Shown here: in pieces, positions 26,583 to 35,751 of the stretch
Position numbering within the stretch: the first letter of the stretch is position 1
Layout: each line of letters begins with the position of its first letter
DNA from: Dongia sedimenti
GTDB taxonomy: Bacteria > Pseudomonadota > Alphaproteobacteria > Dongiales > Dongiaceae
Assembly: GCA_030715195.1 (NCBI GenBank)
Contig: JAUYVI010000002.1
Location: forward strand, 682,001 to 746,000
Reading direction: 5' to 3'
Length of the DNA stretch: 64,000 nt
The notes under the pieces: model-generated
The model's database searches: none
Told to the model about the DNA's origin: nothing
The model's input: the letters and a program-made list of their open reading frames with translations, nothing else
Translations under genes and position numbers: made by a program

Positions 26583-26627
26583 ATGCTGATCCGAGGCTGC
26601 GCGCGCGACAACCAGCAGTATCGATAA
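26583..26627 (+). CDS. Possible 14-residue leader peptide ahead of chvE
   Basis: A 14-codon frame, [14 protein letters not shown] then TAA, follows GGGAGGG at 7-nt spacing, a better ribosome-binding site than most genes here have. It lies in the long chvE leader, 88 nt before chvE. No attenuator stem is evident and the composition shows no run of a single amino acid, so a regulatory role is only a possibility. Confidence 0.3.
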   Translation: MLIRGCARDNQQYR

Positions 26628-26715
26628 GCCACGTGCCTCCACTTCGACCGGGCGCCTCAAACTCCTTCAACTCAAACGCGACCAAAACACCCACAATCCC
26701 GATGGGAGGAAACAC

Positions 26716-27795
26716 GTGAAACTTTTGAAATCACTCTTGGCCGTCGCGGCGATGGGCTTCTTCGCCCTCACGTCCACGCTGGCGACCGAGGCCCAGGCCG
26801 CGGACAAGGGCCTGATCGGCATCTCGATGCCGACCAAGTCGTCCGCGCGCTGGATCGACGACGGCAACAACCTCGTGAAGACGCTGCAGGGCATGGGCTA
26901 CACCACCGACCTGCAATACGCCGACGACGACATCCCGAACCAGCTGGCGCAGATCGAGAACATGGTCACCAAGGGCGTGAAGGTCCTGGTGATCGCGGCG
27001 ATCGACGGCACCACGCTCTCCGACGTGCTGCAGAAGGCGCATGACGCCGGCATCAAGGTCATCGCCTACGACCGCCTGATCAAGAAATCGCCGAACGTCG
27101 ATTACTACGCGACCTTCGACAACTTCAAGGTCGGCGTGCTGCAGGCGACCTCGCTGGTCGATGCGCTCGGCCTGAAGGACGGCAAGGGTCCGTTCAACAT
27201 CGAGCTGTTCGGCGGCTCGCCGGACGACAACAACGCCTTCTTCTTCTACGACGGCGCGATGTCGGTCCTGCAGCCCTACATCGACAGCAAGAAGCTGGTC
27301 GTGCAGTCGGGCCAGATGGGCATGGACAAGGTCGGCACGCTCCGCTGGGACGGCGCCGTCGCGCAGGCCCGCATGGACAACCTGCTCTCCGCCTACTACA
27401 CCGACAAGCGCGTCGATGCGGTTCTGTCGCCTTATGACGGCCTCAGCATCGGCATCCTGTCGTCCCTGAAGGGCGTGGGCTATGGCAGCGGCGACATGAA
27501 GATGCCGTATGTCAGCGGCCAGGACGCGGAAGTCCCGTCGATCAAGTCGATCCTCGCGGGCGAGCAGTACTCGACCATCTACAAGGACACCCGCGAGCTC
27601 GCGAAGATCACCGCGCAGATGATCGACGCGATGATGAGCGGCAAGGAAGTGCCGGTGAACGACACCAAGACCTACAACAACGAGGTCAAGGTCGTTCCCT
27701 CCTACCTGCTGACTCCGGTCGCGGTCGACGCCTCGAACTGGGAGAAGATCCTGATCGAAGGCGGCTACTACAAGAAGGAACAGATCACGCAGTAA
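26716..27795 (+). CDS. chvE: ChvE-type multiple monosaccharide-binding protein
   Basis: This periplasmic sugar-binding protein of 359 residues has an N-terminal signal peptide (cleavage near [10 protein letters not shown], about residue 29). The mature protein has the two-lobed periplasmic-binding fold: [69 protein letters not shown] and [13 protein letters not shown], all ChvE/MmsB-like. ChvE proteins bind glucose, galactose, arabinose, xylose and, in Agrobacterium, act with VirA. The start is GTG 26716 with GGGAGGAAAC before it. It heads the chvE-gguA-gguB-gguC-dgoK operon. Confidence 0.95.
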   Translation: MKLLKSLLAVAAMGFFALTSTLATEAQAADKGLIGISMPTKSSARWIDDGNNLVKTLQGMGYTTDLQYADDDIPNQLAQIENMVTKGVKVLVIAAIDGTTLSDVLQKAHDAGIKVIAYDRLIKKSPNVDYYATFDNFKVGVLQATSLVDALGLKDGKGPFNIELFGGSPDDNNAFFFYDGAMSVLQPYIDSKKLVVQSGQMGMDKVGTLRWDGAVAQARMDNLLSAYYTDKRVDAVLSPYDGLSIGILSSLKGVGYGSGDMKMPYVSGQDAEVPSIKSILAGEQYSTIYKDTRELAKITAQMIDAMMSGKEVPVNDTKTYNNEVKVVPSYLLTPVAVDASNWEKILIEGGYYKKEQITQ

Positions 27796-27818
27796 CCTGC
27801 GGGATGGCTGTTTCGCCG

Positions 27819-27846
27819 GTCGGGCCCCGCTTCGGCGGGGCCCGAC
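27819..27846 (+). terminator. Strong stem-loop after chvE
   Basis: A perfect 12-bp stem, GTCGGGCCCCGC / GCGGGGCCCGAC, with a TTCG tetraloop is followed by TTCGTTTC. It sits 24 bp after the chvE stop and 146 bp before gguA. This is the usual position for a partial terminator or mRNA-stabilising stem that gives more binding protein than membrane subunits. Confidence 0.8.
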
Positions 27847-27991
27847 TTCGTTTCGGAAACCCCGATTCCGCGCCGTTTTGCTTGGCAAGCGCGTTCGGTT
27901 GGGGCAGAGTCGGTCCTCTGGGTCAAGCCCCAGAAATCACCGGATTTTTTGAGCAGTTTCCAACTTCGCGATCGGAGGTCGCAGGCGACGG

Positions 27992-29521
27992 ATGAATGCC
28001 ATTCTGGAAATGCGGGGGATCACCAAGACGTTTCCGGGCGTGAAGGCGCTCAGCAACGTCAATCTCTCCGTCAAGGCCGGCGAGATCCACGCCATCGTGG
28101 GCGAGAACGGCGCCGGCAAGTCGACGCTGATGAAGGTGCTGAGCGGCGTCTATCCGCACGGCTCTTATGACGGCGAGATCCATTTCGCCGGCGATGAGCG
28201 GCGCTTCGGCGGCATCTCGGACAGCGAGCATATCGGCATCATCATCATCCACCAGGAGCTGGCCCTGGTGCCGCTGCTTTCCATCGCCGAGAACATCTTT
28301 CTCGGCAACGAGGTCGCGAGCAAGGGGATCATCGACTGGAACGAGGCGTTCCGGCGGACCAAGGAGTTGCTGAAGAAGGTCGGGCTCCATGAATCGCCAC
28401 AGACGCTGATCGACAGCATCGGCGTCGGCAAGCAGCAGCTGGTCGAGATCGCCAAGGCGCTGGCCAAGAACGTGAAGCTGCTGATCCTGGACGAGCCGAC
28501 CGCCAGCCTCAACGAGAGCGATAGCGATGCCCTACTGGCGCTGCTGCGGGAATTCCGGTCGCAAGGCATCTCCTCGATCCTGATCTCGCACAAGCTGAAC
28601 GAGATCCTGAAGGTCGCCGACACGATCACCGTGCTGCGCGACGGCGCCACGGTCGACCGGCTGGACTGCCACGCGGAGAAGATCGACGAAGCGCGAATCA
28701 TCAAGAGCATGGTCGGTCGCGACCTGACCGACCGCTATCCCGAGCGCCACGCCAAGATCGGCGAGACGATCTTCGAGGTGAAGAACTGGAACGTCTACCA
28801 CGCGATCCATGCCGACCGGCACCTGATCAAGGACATCGATCTCCACGTCAAGAAGGGCGAGGTGGTCGGCATCGCGGGCCTGATGGGCGCCGGCCGGACC
28901 GAGTTCGGCATGAGCGTGTTCGGGAAGTCCTACGGCCAGAAGATCAGCGGCCGGGTCTTCATGCACGGCAAGGAAGTTGACGTCAGCACCATCCAGCGCG
29001 CGATGGACAACGGCATCGCCTACGTCACCGAGGACCGGAAGACCTACGGACTGGTGCTGATCGACGACATCAAGCGCAACATCTCGCTCGCCAACCTGCC
29101 GGGCGTTTCCAAGCATACGGTGATCGACGACCCCAAGGAGATCATCGTCGCCAACAAGTACCGCAAGGATCTCAACATCCGCTGCTCCAGCGTGTTCCAG
29201 CAGACCGTCAACCTCTCGGGCGGCAACCAGCAGAAGGTGGTCCTAAGCAAGTGGCTGTTCACCGGCCCGGATATCCTGATCCTGGATGAGCCGACCCGCG
29301 GCATCGACGTCGGCGCCAAGTACGAAATCTACGGCATCATCAACGCCCTGGCCGAAAGCGGCAAGGCGGTGATCATCATCTCGTCGGAGATGCCCGAGCT
29401 GCTCGGCATGACCGACCGTATCTACATCATGAATGACGGGCGCATTGTCGGCGAGATGCCGACCAAGGAGGCGACCCAGGAGAAGATCATGCACACGATC
29501 ATGAAGTCGTGGGAGGGTTGA
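27992..29521 (+). CDS. gguA: Sugar ABC transporter ATP-binding protein
   Basis: This 509-residue protein has two ATPase domains, as in the carbohydrate uptake (CUT2) family. NBD1 shows [31 protein letters not shown] and [12 protein letters not shown]2 has the degenerate Walker [13 protein letters not shown], then [15 protein letters not shown] and [14 protein letters not shown]. It powers the ChvE-dependent permease in the inner membrane. The gene is separated from gguB by 1 bp. Confidence 0.96.
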   Translation: MNAILEMRGITKTFPGVKALSNVNLSVKAGEIHAIVGENGAGKSTLMKVLSGVYPHGSYDGEIHFAGDERRFGGISDSEHIGIIIIHQELALVPLLSIAENIFLGNEVASKGIIDWNEAFRRTKELLKKVGLHESPQTLIDSIGVGKQQLVEIAKALAKNVKLLILDEPTASLNESDSDALLALLREFRSQGISSILISHKLNEILKVADTITVLRDGATVDRLDCHAEKIDEARIIKSMVGRDLTDRYPERHAKIGETIFEVKNWNVYHAIHADRHLIKDIDLHVKKGEVVGIAGLMGAGRTEFGMSVFGKSYGQKISGRVFMHGKEVDVSTIQRAMDNGIAYVTEDRKTYGLVLIDDIKRNISLANLPGVSKHTVIDDPKEIIVANKYRKDLNIRCSSVFQQTVNLSGGNQQKVVLSKWLFTGPDILILDEPTRGIDVGAKYEIYGIINALAESGKAVIIISSEMPELLGMTDRIYIMNDGRIVGEMPTKEATQEKIMHTIMKSWEG

Positions 29522-29522
29522 G

Positions 29523-30719
29523 ATGGCACAGGACTCCGTCGCCGCCCCCAACGCCCCGGAACGCAGCTCGATCGCGACCTTTCTGAAGCACAATATCCGC
29601 GACTACGGCCTGCTGCTGTCGCTGATCGTGATCATGGTGTTCTTCCAGTTCATGACCAACGGCATCCTCTTCAAGCCGGTCAACATCACCAACCTGGTGC
29701 TGCAGAACTCCTACGTGGTCATCATGGCGCTCGGCATGCTGCTGATCATCGTGGCCGGCCACATCGACCTTTCGGTCGGCTCGGTGGTCGGCTTTGTCGG
29801 CGCGGTCGCCGCGGTGATGATGGTGCAATGGCACGTCGATTTCGTGCTGGTCTTCATCGTCTGCCTGATCCTGGGCGCCGCGATCGGCGCGACCCAGGGC
29901 TATTTCATCGCCTTCTTCAAGATCCCCGCCTTCATCGTCACCTTGGCGGGCATGCTGGTGTTCCGCGGGCTGAACCTCTGGATCCTGGGCGGCGCTTCGG
30001 TCGGCCCCTTCCCGGTGGGCTTCCAGTTGCTCAGCACCGGCTTCCTCTGGGACTTCGTGACCCAGGGATTCCGCTGGGTCTCGATGGGGATCGGCCTGAT
30101 CGTGACCGCGCTGATCATCTTCTTCAACATCAAGGAGCGGCTCAACCAGCAGAGGCACGACCTGGCGGAAGAGCCGTTCGTCATCTTCCTGGGCCGCAAT
30201 GTACTGATCGCGCTGGGCTTCCTGCTGTTCAGCTACCTGCTCTCCTCCTATCGCGGGCTGCCGAACGTGCTGATCGTCATGTTCGCCCTGATCGTGCTCT
30301 ATGCCTTCATCGCATCGAGCACGACGATCGGCCGGCGCATCTACGCGCTCGGCGGCAATGAGAAGGCGGCGCGGCTCTCCGGCATCAAGACCGACCGGCT
30401 GACCTTCTACGCCTTCCTCAACATGGGCGTGCTGGCGGCACTCGCCGGCCTGGTCTTCGCCGCGCGCCTCAACACCGCGACGCCGAAGGCGGGCTTGGGC
30501 TTCGAGCTCGACGTGATCGCCGCCTGCTTCATCGGCGGTGCTTCGCCCACCGGCGGCGTCGGCAAGATCATCGGCGCCGTGATCGGCGCCTTCATCGTCG
30601 GCGTCATGAACAACGGCATGTCGATCCTCGGCGTCGGCATCGACATGCAGCAGGTGATCAAGGGCCTGGTTCTGCTGGCCGCGGTCTGTCTCGACGTCTA
30701 TTACAAGCGCAAGAACTGA
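29523..30719 (+). CDS. gguB: Sugar ABC transporter permease
   Basis: This 398-residue inner-membrane permease of the CUT2 (RbsC/XylH-like) family has about 10 hydrophobic segments. Signatures include MALGMLLIIVAGHIDLSVGSVVGFVGA and the cytoplasmic coupling region YALGGNEKAARLSGIK, plus IGGASPTGGVGKIIGAVIGA. It forms the sugar channel with GguA and ChvE. Confidence 0.95.
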   Translation: MAQDSVAAPNAPERSSIATFLKHNIRDYGLLLSLIVIMVFFQFMTNGILFKPVNITNLVLQNSYVVIMALGMLLIIVAGHIDLSVGSVVGFVGAVAAVMMVQWHVDFVLVFIVCLILGAAIGATQGYFIAFFKIPAFIVTLAGMLVFRGLNLWILGGASVGPFPVGFQLLSTGFLWDFVTQGFRWVSMGIGLIVTALIIFFNIKERLNQQRHDLAEEPFVIFLGRNVLIALGFLLFSYLLSSYRGLPNVLIVMFALIVLYAFIASSTTIGRRIYALGGNEKAARLSGIKTDRLTFYAFLNMGVLAALAGLVFAARLNTATPKAGLGFELDVIAACFIGGASPTGGVGKIIGAVIGAFIVGVMNNGMSILGVGIDMQQVIKGLVLLAAVCLDVYYKRKN

Positions 30720-30731
30720 GGAACAGCCCCC

Positions 30732-31727
30732 ATGCGTCTCATCCAGCTTGAACTCGGTTCCGGCCGCGCCGTGGCGCGGGTCGATGGCGCCAAGCCGGCG
30801 ATCGTGCCGGGCGCCAAGTCGATGCTCGAACTGGCGCAGAGCGCCATCGCCGCCAAGCGCAGCCTGACCGCCGAGGTCGAGGGCCGCGGCGCCGGCGAGA
30901 GCTTCGACTATGCGGCCGCGCTCGCCGAGGGCCGCGTGCTGCCGCCGCTCGACCATCCGGATCCGACCCATTGCTGGATCACCGGCACCGGCCTCACCCA
31001 TCTCGGCAGCGCCGAGGCGCGCGACAAGATGCATGTGAAGCTCGGGGCGGGCGACGAGAACCTCACCGACTCCCTGAAGATGTTCAAGATGGGCCTCGAA
31101 GGCGGCAAGCCCAAGGGTGCGGGCGCGGGTGTGCAGCCCGAATGGTTCTACAAGGGCGACGGCACCGCGCTGGTGCGGCCCGGAGGCGAGTTCCCGATGC
31201 CGTCCTTCGCCCAGGACGGCGGCGAGGAACCGGAAGTGGTCGGCCTTTACATCGTCGGTCCGGACGGCAAGCCGTTCCGGCTCGGCTTCGCGCTCGGCAA
31301 CGAGTTCTCGGATCACATCACCGAGCGGCACAACTACCTCTGGCTGGCGCATTCCAAGCTGCGCGCCTGCTCGGTCGGGCCGGAGCTCCGCATCGGCGAC
31401 CTGCCGGAGCATGTCGCCGGCGACAGCCGCCTGATCCGCAACGGCAAGACGATCTGGACCAAGCCGTTCCTGTCCGGCGAAAAGAACATGTCGCACACCA
31501 TCGCCAATCTCGAATATCACCACTTCAAGTACGGCCAGTTCCGGCATCCCGGCGACGTGCACATCCATTACTTCGGCGCCGCGACCCTGAGCTTCGCCGA
31601 CGGCATCCGCACCGAGCCCGGCGACCTGTTCGAGATCGAGATGAAGGAGTTCGGCGCGCCGCTCCGCAACACGCTGGGGGCGAAATCGGCCGAGAGCTTC
31701 GCCTATGGTGGCGTCGCCGTCCTCTAA
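30732..31727 (+). CDS. gguC: GguC/AraD1 family protein
   Basis: This 331-residue protein belongs to the FAH-fold GguC (AraD1) group, which accompanies chvE-gguAB in rhizobia and relatives. Visible features are HCWITGTGLTHLGSAEARDKM, FYKGDGTALVRPGGEFPMPSFAQDGGEEPEVV (metal-binding acidic residues) and GNEFSDHITERHNYLWLAHSKLRACSVGPEL. Related family members act on 2-keto-3-deoxy sugar acids as dehydratases or aldolases. That agrees with the neighbouring sugar dehydrogenase and DgoK. Its exact reaction is not shown by the sequence. Confidence 0.88.
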   Translation: MRLIQLELGSGRAVARVDGAKPAIVPGAKSMLELAQSAIAAKRSLTAEVEGRGAGESFDYAAALAEGRVLPPLDHPDPTHCWITGTGLTHLGSAEARDKMHVKLGAGDENLTDSLKMFKMGLEGGKPKGAGAGVQPEWFYKGDGTALVRPGGEFPMPSFAQDGGEEPEVVGLYIVGPDGKPFRLGFALGNEFSDHITERHNYLWLAHSKLRACSVGPELRIGDLPEHVAGDSRLIRNGKTIWTKPFLSGEKNMSHTIANLEYHHFKYGQFRHPGDVHIHYFGAATLSFADGIRTEPGDLFEIEMKEFGAPLRNTLGAKSAESFAYGGVAVL

Positions 31728-31730
31728 GTC

Positions 31731-32645
31731 ATGGCCGAGATCAGCGCCATCCTTGCCGATTGGGGCACCACCAACCGGCGTGCCTGGGCGGTCGATCGCG
31801 ACGGCAACGTCCTCGACCAGCGCAAGGACGACCAGGGCCTGCTCGGCGTCAAGGACCGCGCCTTCGAGGCCTCGTTCCGCGGCTTCATCGGCGACTGGCT
31901 GAAAGCGGCTACGCCCGCGGCACCGATCGTCATGGCCGGCATGGTCGGCAGCAAGCTCGGCTGGCGCGAGGCGCCCTATGTCGCGGCGCCGGCGCGGTTC
32001 GGGCAGCTGGCCGAGCACCTGGTCGCCCTGCCCGACGTCGACGGCCACCCGATCCGGATCGCGCCCGGCTTCTCCGCCCGCGAGGATGGCCGGCCTGACG
32101 TGATGCGCGGCGAGGAATGCCAACTCTATGGGCTCTGGCTGAGCGCACGCGCCGACCGGCTCTGCGTCCTGCCGGGCACCCATTCCAAATGGGCCGGGAT
32201 CAGGAATGGCGGCCTCGACGGCTTCCGCACCTACATGACCGGCGAACTGTTTTCCCAGCTTTGCGGCAGCGGTACGCTCGCCCAGCTGATGCAACCCGAT
32301 GCGCCGCATGACGCGGCCGCGTTCCAGCGGGGGCTCTCGGTGAGCGAAGGCGCCAGCGCCGGCGCATTGCTCAACCGCCTGTTCAGCGTGCGGAGCCTCG
32401 GCCTGTTCGGCGAGTTGCCGGGCGAGGCGCTTGCCTCCTATCTCTCGGGGCTGCTGATCGGCGCCGAACTGCGCGACGCCACCGTCGGCCTGGACGGATC
32501 GGTCGCGGTGATCGGTTCATCGCGGATGAACGGACTCTACGTTTCCGGGCTGAGTGCGATCGGCGTCGAAGCGGAACCGATCGACGGCGATCCATTGCTG
32601 CGGACCGCCCTGCTGGCGATCGCGCGCGACGCCGGCCTGCTCTGA
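31731..32645 (+). CDS. dgoK: 2-dehydro-3-deoxygalactonokinase
   Basis: This 304-residue sugar-acid kinase phosphorylates 2-keto-3-deoxy-D-galactonate in the De Ley-Doudoroff route. The N-terminus ILADWGTTNRRAWAVD is the DgoK phosphate-binding motif. MAGMVGSKLGWREAPYVAAPA, VLPGTHSKWAGI and TGELFSQL are also family signatures. It begins 3 bp after gguC. Together with ChvE uptake and the SDR at 24735 this indicates oxidation of galactose or arabinose through sugar acids. The lactonase, the dehydratase and the DgoA aldolase are not in the window. Confidence 0.93.
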   Translation: MAEISAILADWGTTNRRAWAVDRDGNVLDQRKDDQGLLGVKDRAFEASFRGFIGDWLKAATPAAPIVMAGMVGSKLGWREAPYVAAPARFGQLAEHLVALPDVDGHPIRIAPGFSAREDGRPDVMRGEECQLYGLWLSARADRLCVLPGTHSKWAGIRNGGLDGFRTYMTGELFSQLCGSGTLAQLMQPDAPHDAAAFQRGLSVSEGASAGALLNRLFSVRSLGLFGELPGEALASYLSGLLIGAELRDATVGLDGSVAVIGSSRMNGLYVSGLSAIGVEAEPIDGDPLLRTALLAIARDAGLL

Positions 32646-32652
32646 TCGACGG

Positions 32653-35600
32653 CTACTCTCCGGGCGCCGGCTGGACGGCGGGCGCCTGTCCGAACAGGCC
32701 GCGCAGCCGCTCGAAATAGATATAGATGACCGGCGTGATGTAGAGCGTCAGCAGCTGCGAGACGATCAAGCCGCCGACCACCGCGAGGCCGAGCGGCTGG
32801 CGCAGCTCGGCGCCGGCGCCGTGGCCGAGCGCGATCGGCAGCGTGCCCATGATCGCCGCCATCGTGGTCATCATGATCGGCCGGAAGCGGAGCAGACAGG
32901 CCTCCTGGATGGCCGCTTCCGGCAGCGCACCCTCGCGGCGCTTCTCCAGCGCGACGTCGATCATCATGATGGCGTTCTTCTTGACGATGCCGATCAGCAT
33001 CACGATACCGATGATGGCGATCACGTTGAGGTCCTTGCCGAACGCCAGAAGAGTCAGCAGCGCGCCCAATGCCGCGGCCGGCAGGCCCGACAGAATGGTG
33101 ATCGGATGGATGAAGCTCTCGTAGAGGATGCCGAGGATCACATAGATGACGAAGACCGCGGCCAGGATCAGCAGGGTCATGCCGTTCATGGACTCCTGGA
33201 ACACCTGCGCCGAGCCCTGGAAACTGCCGGAGATGCCGGCCGGCAGCTTCATGTCGCGCTCCACCGCCCGGATCGCGTCGGTCGCCTGACCGAGCGACAC
33301 GCCGGGCGCCAGATCGAACGAGATGGTCACGGCCGGAAGCTGGCCCTGGTGCTGCACGCTCAGCGGGCCGGCCTGCCGGTGGATCTTCGCGACCGAATCC
33401 AGCGGCACCAGGGCCCCGGCGGCGCTGCGCACATAGATCTCCTTCAGCGCCTGGTCGCTGACGGTGCGCGGCTGGATCGCCTCCATGATCACGTCATAGG
33501 AGTTGGTCGGCTTGTAGATGGTCGAGACCTGGCTCGAGCCGAAGGCGCCGTAAAGCGTCGTGCGGATCGCATCGGTGGTCACGTCCAGCGCCGCGGCCCG
33601 GTCCCGGTCGATATCGACCAGGTATTGCGGGTTGTCGATCTCGAGGTCGGAGTTGACGCCCTGCAGCATCGGCAGCGCCGCCAGGCGCTCTTCCATCTGC
33701 TGGGCGGCCTTCCCGAGCTGGTCGAACTCCACCGCCTGCAGCGTGTACTGGTATTGGCTGCGCGACGAGCGGCCGCCGACGTTGATGTTCTGCACCGGCG
33801 TCATGTAGACGCCGACGCTCGGCAGCTGTGCCAGCTTGCCGCGCAGCCGCTGGATGACCTCGCGCGCCGAAACGTCGCGCTGCGAAAGCGGCTTCAGGGT
33901 GATCCACATCGAACCGTTGTTCTCGCCCCCGGCGCCGAATCCGGAGGTGCCGACGGTGGAGCTGACATAGGCGACGGCGGGATCGGCGCGGACGATGTCG
34001 GCGACCTTCTGCTGGGCCGGCAGCATCGCGGCGAAGGACATGTCCTGCGGCCCTTGCACCGAGACCGAAATCAGGCCGGTGTCTTCCTCCGGAAAGAAGC
34101 CCTTCGGAGTCACATGGACCAGCCAGGCGCTGGCCCCGATCGAGGCCAAGGTGATCAGCAGGATGACGAACCGGTGGTGCAGCGCCCAGCCGAGGGTCAC
34201 GGCGTAGCCCCTGAGGACCGCGTCGAAGCCGGATTCCAGCGCCCGGTACAACATTCCATGCCGCGCGCCGGAATGCGGGCGCAGCATGCGGCTGCAGAGC
34301 ATGGGCGTCAGCGTCAGCGAGACCAGTCCGGAGATCAGGATGGTGAGGCTGATGGTCACCGCGAACTCGCGGAACAGCCGGCCGACCACGCCGCCCATGA
34401 ACAGGACCGGAATGAACACCGCGACCAGGGAAATGGTGATCGACAGGATGGTGAAGGCGATCTCGCGCGAGCCGCGCAAAGCCGCCATCCAGGGGCGCTC
34501 GCCGTTCTCCACGTGCCGGACAATGTTCTCCAGCATGACGATGGCGTCATCGACCACGAAGCCGACCGACAACGTCAGCGCCATCAGCGACAGGTTGTCG
34601 ATCGAATAGCCGAGCAGGTACATGCCGCCGAACGTGCCGACCAGCGAGACCGGCAATGCCAGGGCGGGGATGACGGTGGCGGTGACGTTGCGCAGGAACA
34701 GGAAGATCACCAGCACCACCAGGGCGATGGTCAGGCCCAGCGTGAACTGCACGTCGGCGACCGAGGCCTTGATCGAATCCGAGCGGTCGACCAGGACCTC
34801 GACGCGGACCGAGGGCGGGATCTCGCTCTTGATCTGCGGCAGCAGCTTCTTGATCGAATCGATCACCGCGACCGTATTGGCGTCCGGCTGGCGCTGGATC
34901 GCGAGCACGATCGAGCGCTCGCCGTTGAACCAGCTCGCGGTCTTGTCGTTCTCGACGCCGTTCACCACGGTCGCGAGATCGCCGAGCTTGACCGGATTGC
35001 CGTTGCGATAGGCGACGATCAGGTTCCGATACTCTTCCGCGTCGGAGAGCTGGCCCGGCGCCTGCAGCGTCGCGGTCTTCTCCGCGCCGCTGAGCGAACC
35101 CACCGGCGCGTTGGAATTGGCCGCCGCCACCGCCGCCTCCAACTGATCGACGCCGACGCCCATCGAGGCGAGCTGGTTGGGGTCGACCTTGATCCGGACG
35201 GCGAACTTCTGGGCGCCGAACACCAGCACCTGCGCGACGCCTTCCAGCAGCGAGAGGCGCTGCGCGATGTAGGATTCCGCATACTCGTCCACCGCGGAAA
35301 GCGGCAGGGTCTGCGAGGTCAGCGCCAGCAGCAGGATCGGCTGGTCGGCCGGGTTGACCTTGCGGAAGCTGGGCGGGTCGGTCATCTCGGTCGGCAGGCG
35401 GCGCTGCGCGACGCTGAGCGCGGACTGGACGTCCAGCGCCGCGCCGTCGATGTCGCGGTCGAGATCGAACTGCAGCGTGATCCGGGTCGAACCCTGGGTG
35501 CTGGTCGAGCTCATGGAATCGATGCCGGAGATGGTCGAGAACTGCTTCTCCAGCGGCGTCGCGACCGCCGAGGCCATGGTCTCCGGATTGGCGCCCGGCA

Positions 35601-35751
35601 GGGTCGCGGTCACCGAGATGGTCGGGAAGTCGACCCGCGGCAGCGCGGCGACGGGCAGCTGCCGATAGCCGGCCAGGCCCAGCATCACCACGGTGATCAT
35701 CAAAAGGCACGTCATCACCGGCCGGCGGATGCAGAGCTCCGGCAGGGTCAT
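32653..35751 (-). CDS. RND family multidrug efflux permease (MdtB/MdtC-like)
   Basis: This 1032-residue inner-membrane pump of the HAE1 RND family has the two-fold layout of 12 membrane helices and two large periplasmic loops. Visible parts: RPVMTCLLMITVVMLGLAGYRQLPV at the start, GSTRITLQFDLDRDIDGAALDVQSAL, SVGFVVDDAIVMLENI in TM4 (the proton-relay Asp pair), PEEDTGLISVSVQGPQ, and GIVKKNAIMMIDVAL in TM10. ATG 35751 overlaps the adaptor stop as ATGA, so translation is coupled. The frame extends upstream inside the adaptor gene but not as a real start. It is convergent with dgoK (7-bp gap). Confidence 0.95.
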   Translation of the reverse strand: MTLPELCIRRPVMTCLLMITVVMLGLAGYRQLPVAALPRVDFPTISVTATLPGANPETMASAVATPLEKQFSTISGIDSMSSTSTQGSTRITLQFDLDRDIDGAALDVQSALSVAQRRLPTEMTDPPSFRKVNPADQPILLLALTSQTLPLSAVDEYAESYIAQRLSLLEGVAQVLVFGAQKFAVRIKVDPNQLASMGVGVDQLEAAVAAANSNAPVGSLSGAEKTATLQAPGQLSDAEEYRNLIVAYRNGNPVKLGDLATVVNGVENDKTASWFNGERSIVLAIQRQPDANTVAVIDSIKKLLPQIKSEIPPSVRVEVLVDRSDSIKASVADVQFTLGLTIALVVLVIFLFLRNVTATVIPALALPVSLVGTFGGMYLLGYSIDNLSLMALTLSVGFVVDDAIVMLENIVRHVENGERPWMAALRGSREIAFTILSITISLVAVFIPVLFMGGVVGRLFREFAVTISLTILISGLVSLTLTPMLCSRMLRPHSGARHGMLYRALESGFDAVLRGYAVTLGWALHHRFVILLITLASIGASAWLVHVTPKGFFPEEDTGLISVSVQGPQDMSFAAMLPAQQKVADIVRADPAVAYVSSTVGTSGFGAGGENNGSMWITLKPLSQRDVSAREVIQRLRGKLAQLPSVGVYMTPVQNINVGGRSSRSQYQYTLQAVEFDQLGKAAQQMEERLAALPMLQGVNSDLEIDNPQYLVDIDRDRAAALDVTTDAIRTTLYGAFGSSQVSTIYKPTNSYDVIMEAIQPRTVSDQALKEIYVRSAAGALVPLDSVAKIHRQAGPLSVQHQGQLPAVTISFDLAPGVSLGQATDAIRAVERDMKLPAGISGSFQGSAQVFQESMNGMTLLILAAVFVIYVILGILYESFIHPITILSGLPAAALGALLTLLAFGKDLNVIAIIGIVMLIGIVKKNAIMMIDVALEKRREGALPEAAIQEACLLRFRPIMMTTMAAIMGTLPIALGHGAGAELRQPLGLAVVGGLIVSQLLTLYITPVIYIYFERLRGLFGQAPAVQPAPGE

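Noticed and set aside
26576..26719. A 47-codon frame ending in the chvE start (stop overlaps GTG)
   Set aside because: Its ATG directly abuts the Shine-Dalgarno sequence with no spacing, and the composition is not protein-like; the 14-codon frame at 26583 is better placed.
29499..32309. A 936-codon antisense frame over gguB, gguC and dgoK
   Set aside because: Same low-complexity His/Gln/Glu/Asp composition typical of antisense frames in high-GC genes; no domain.
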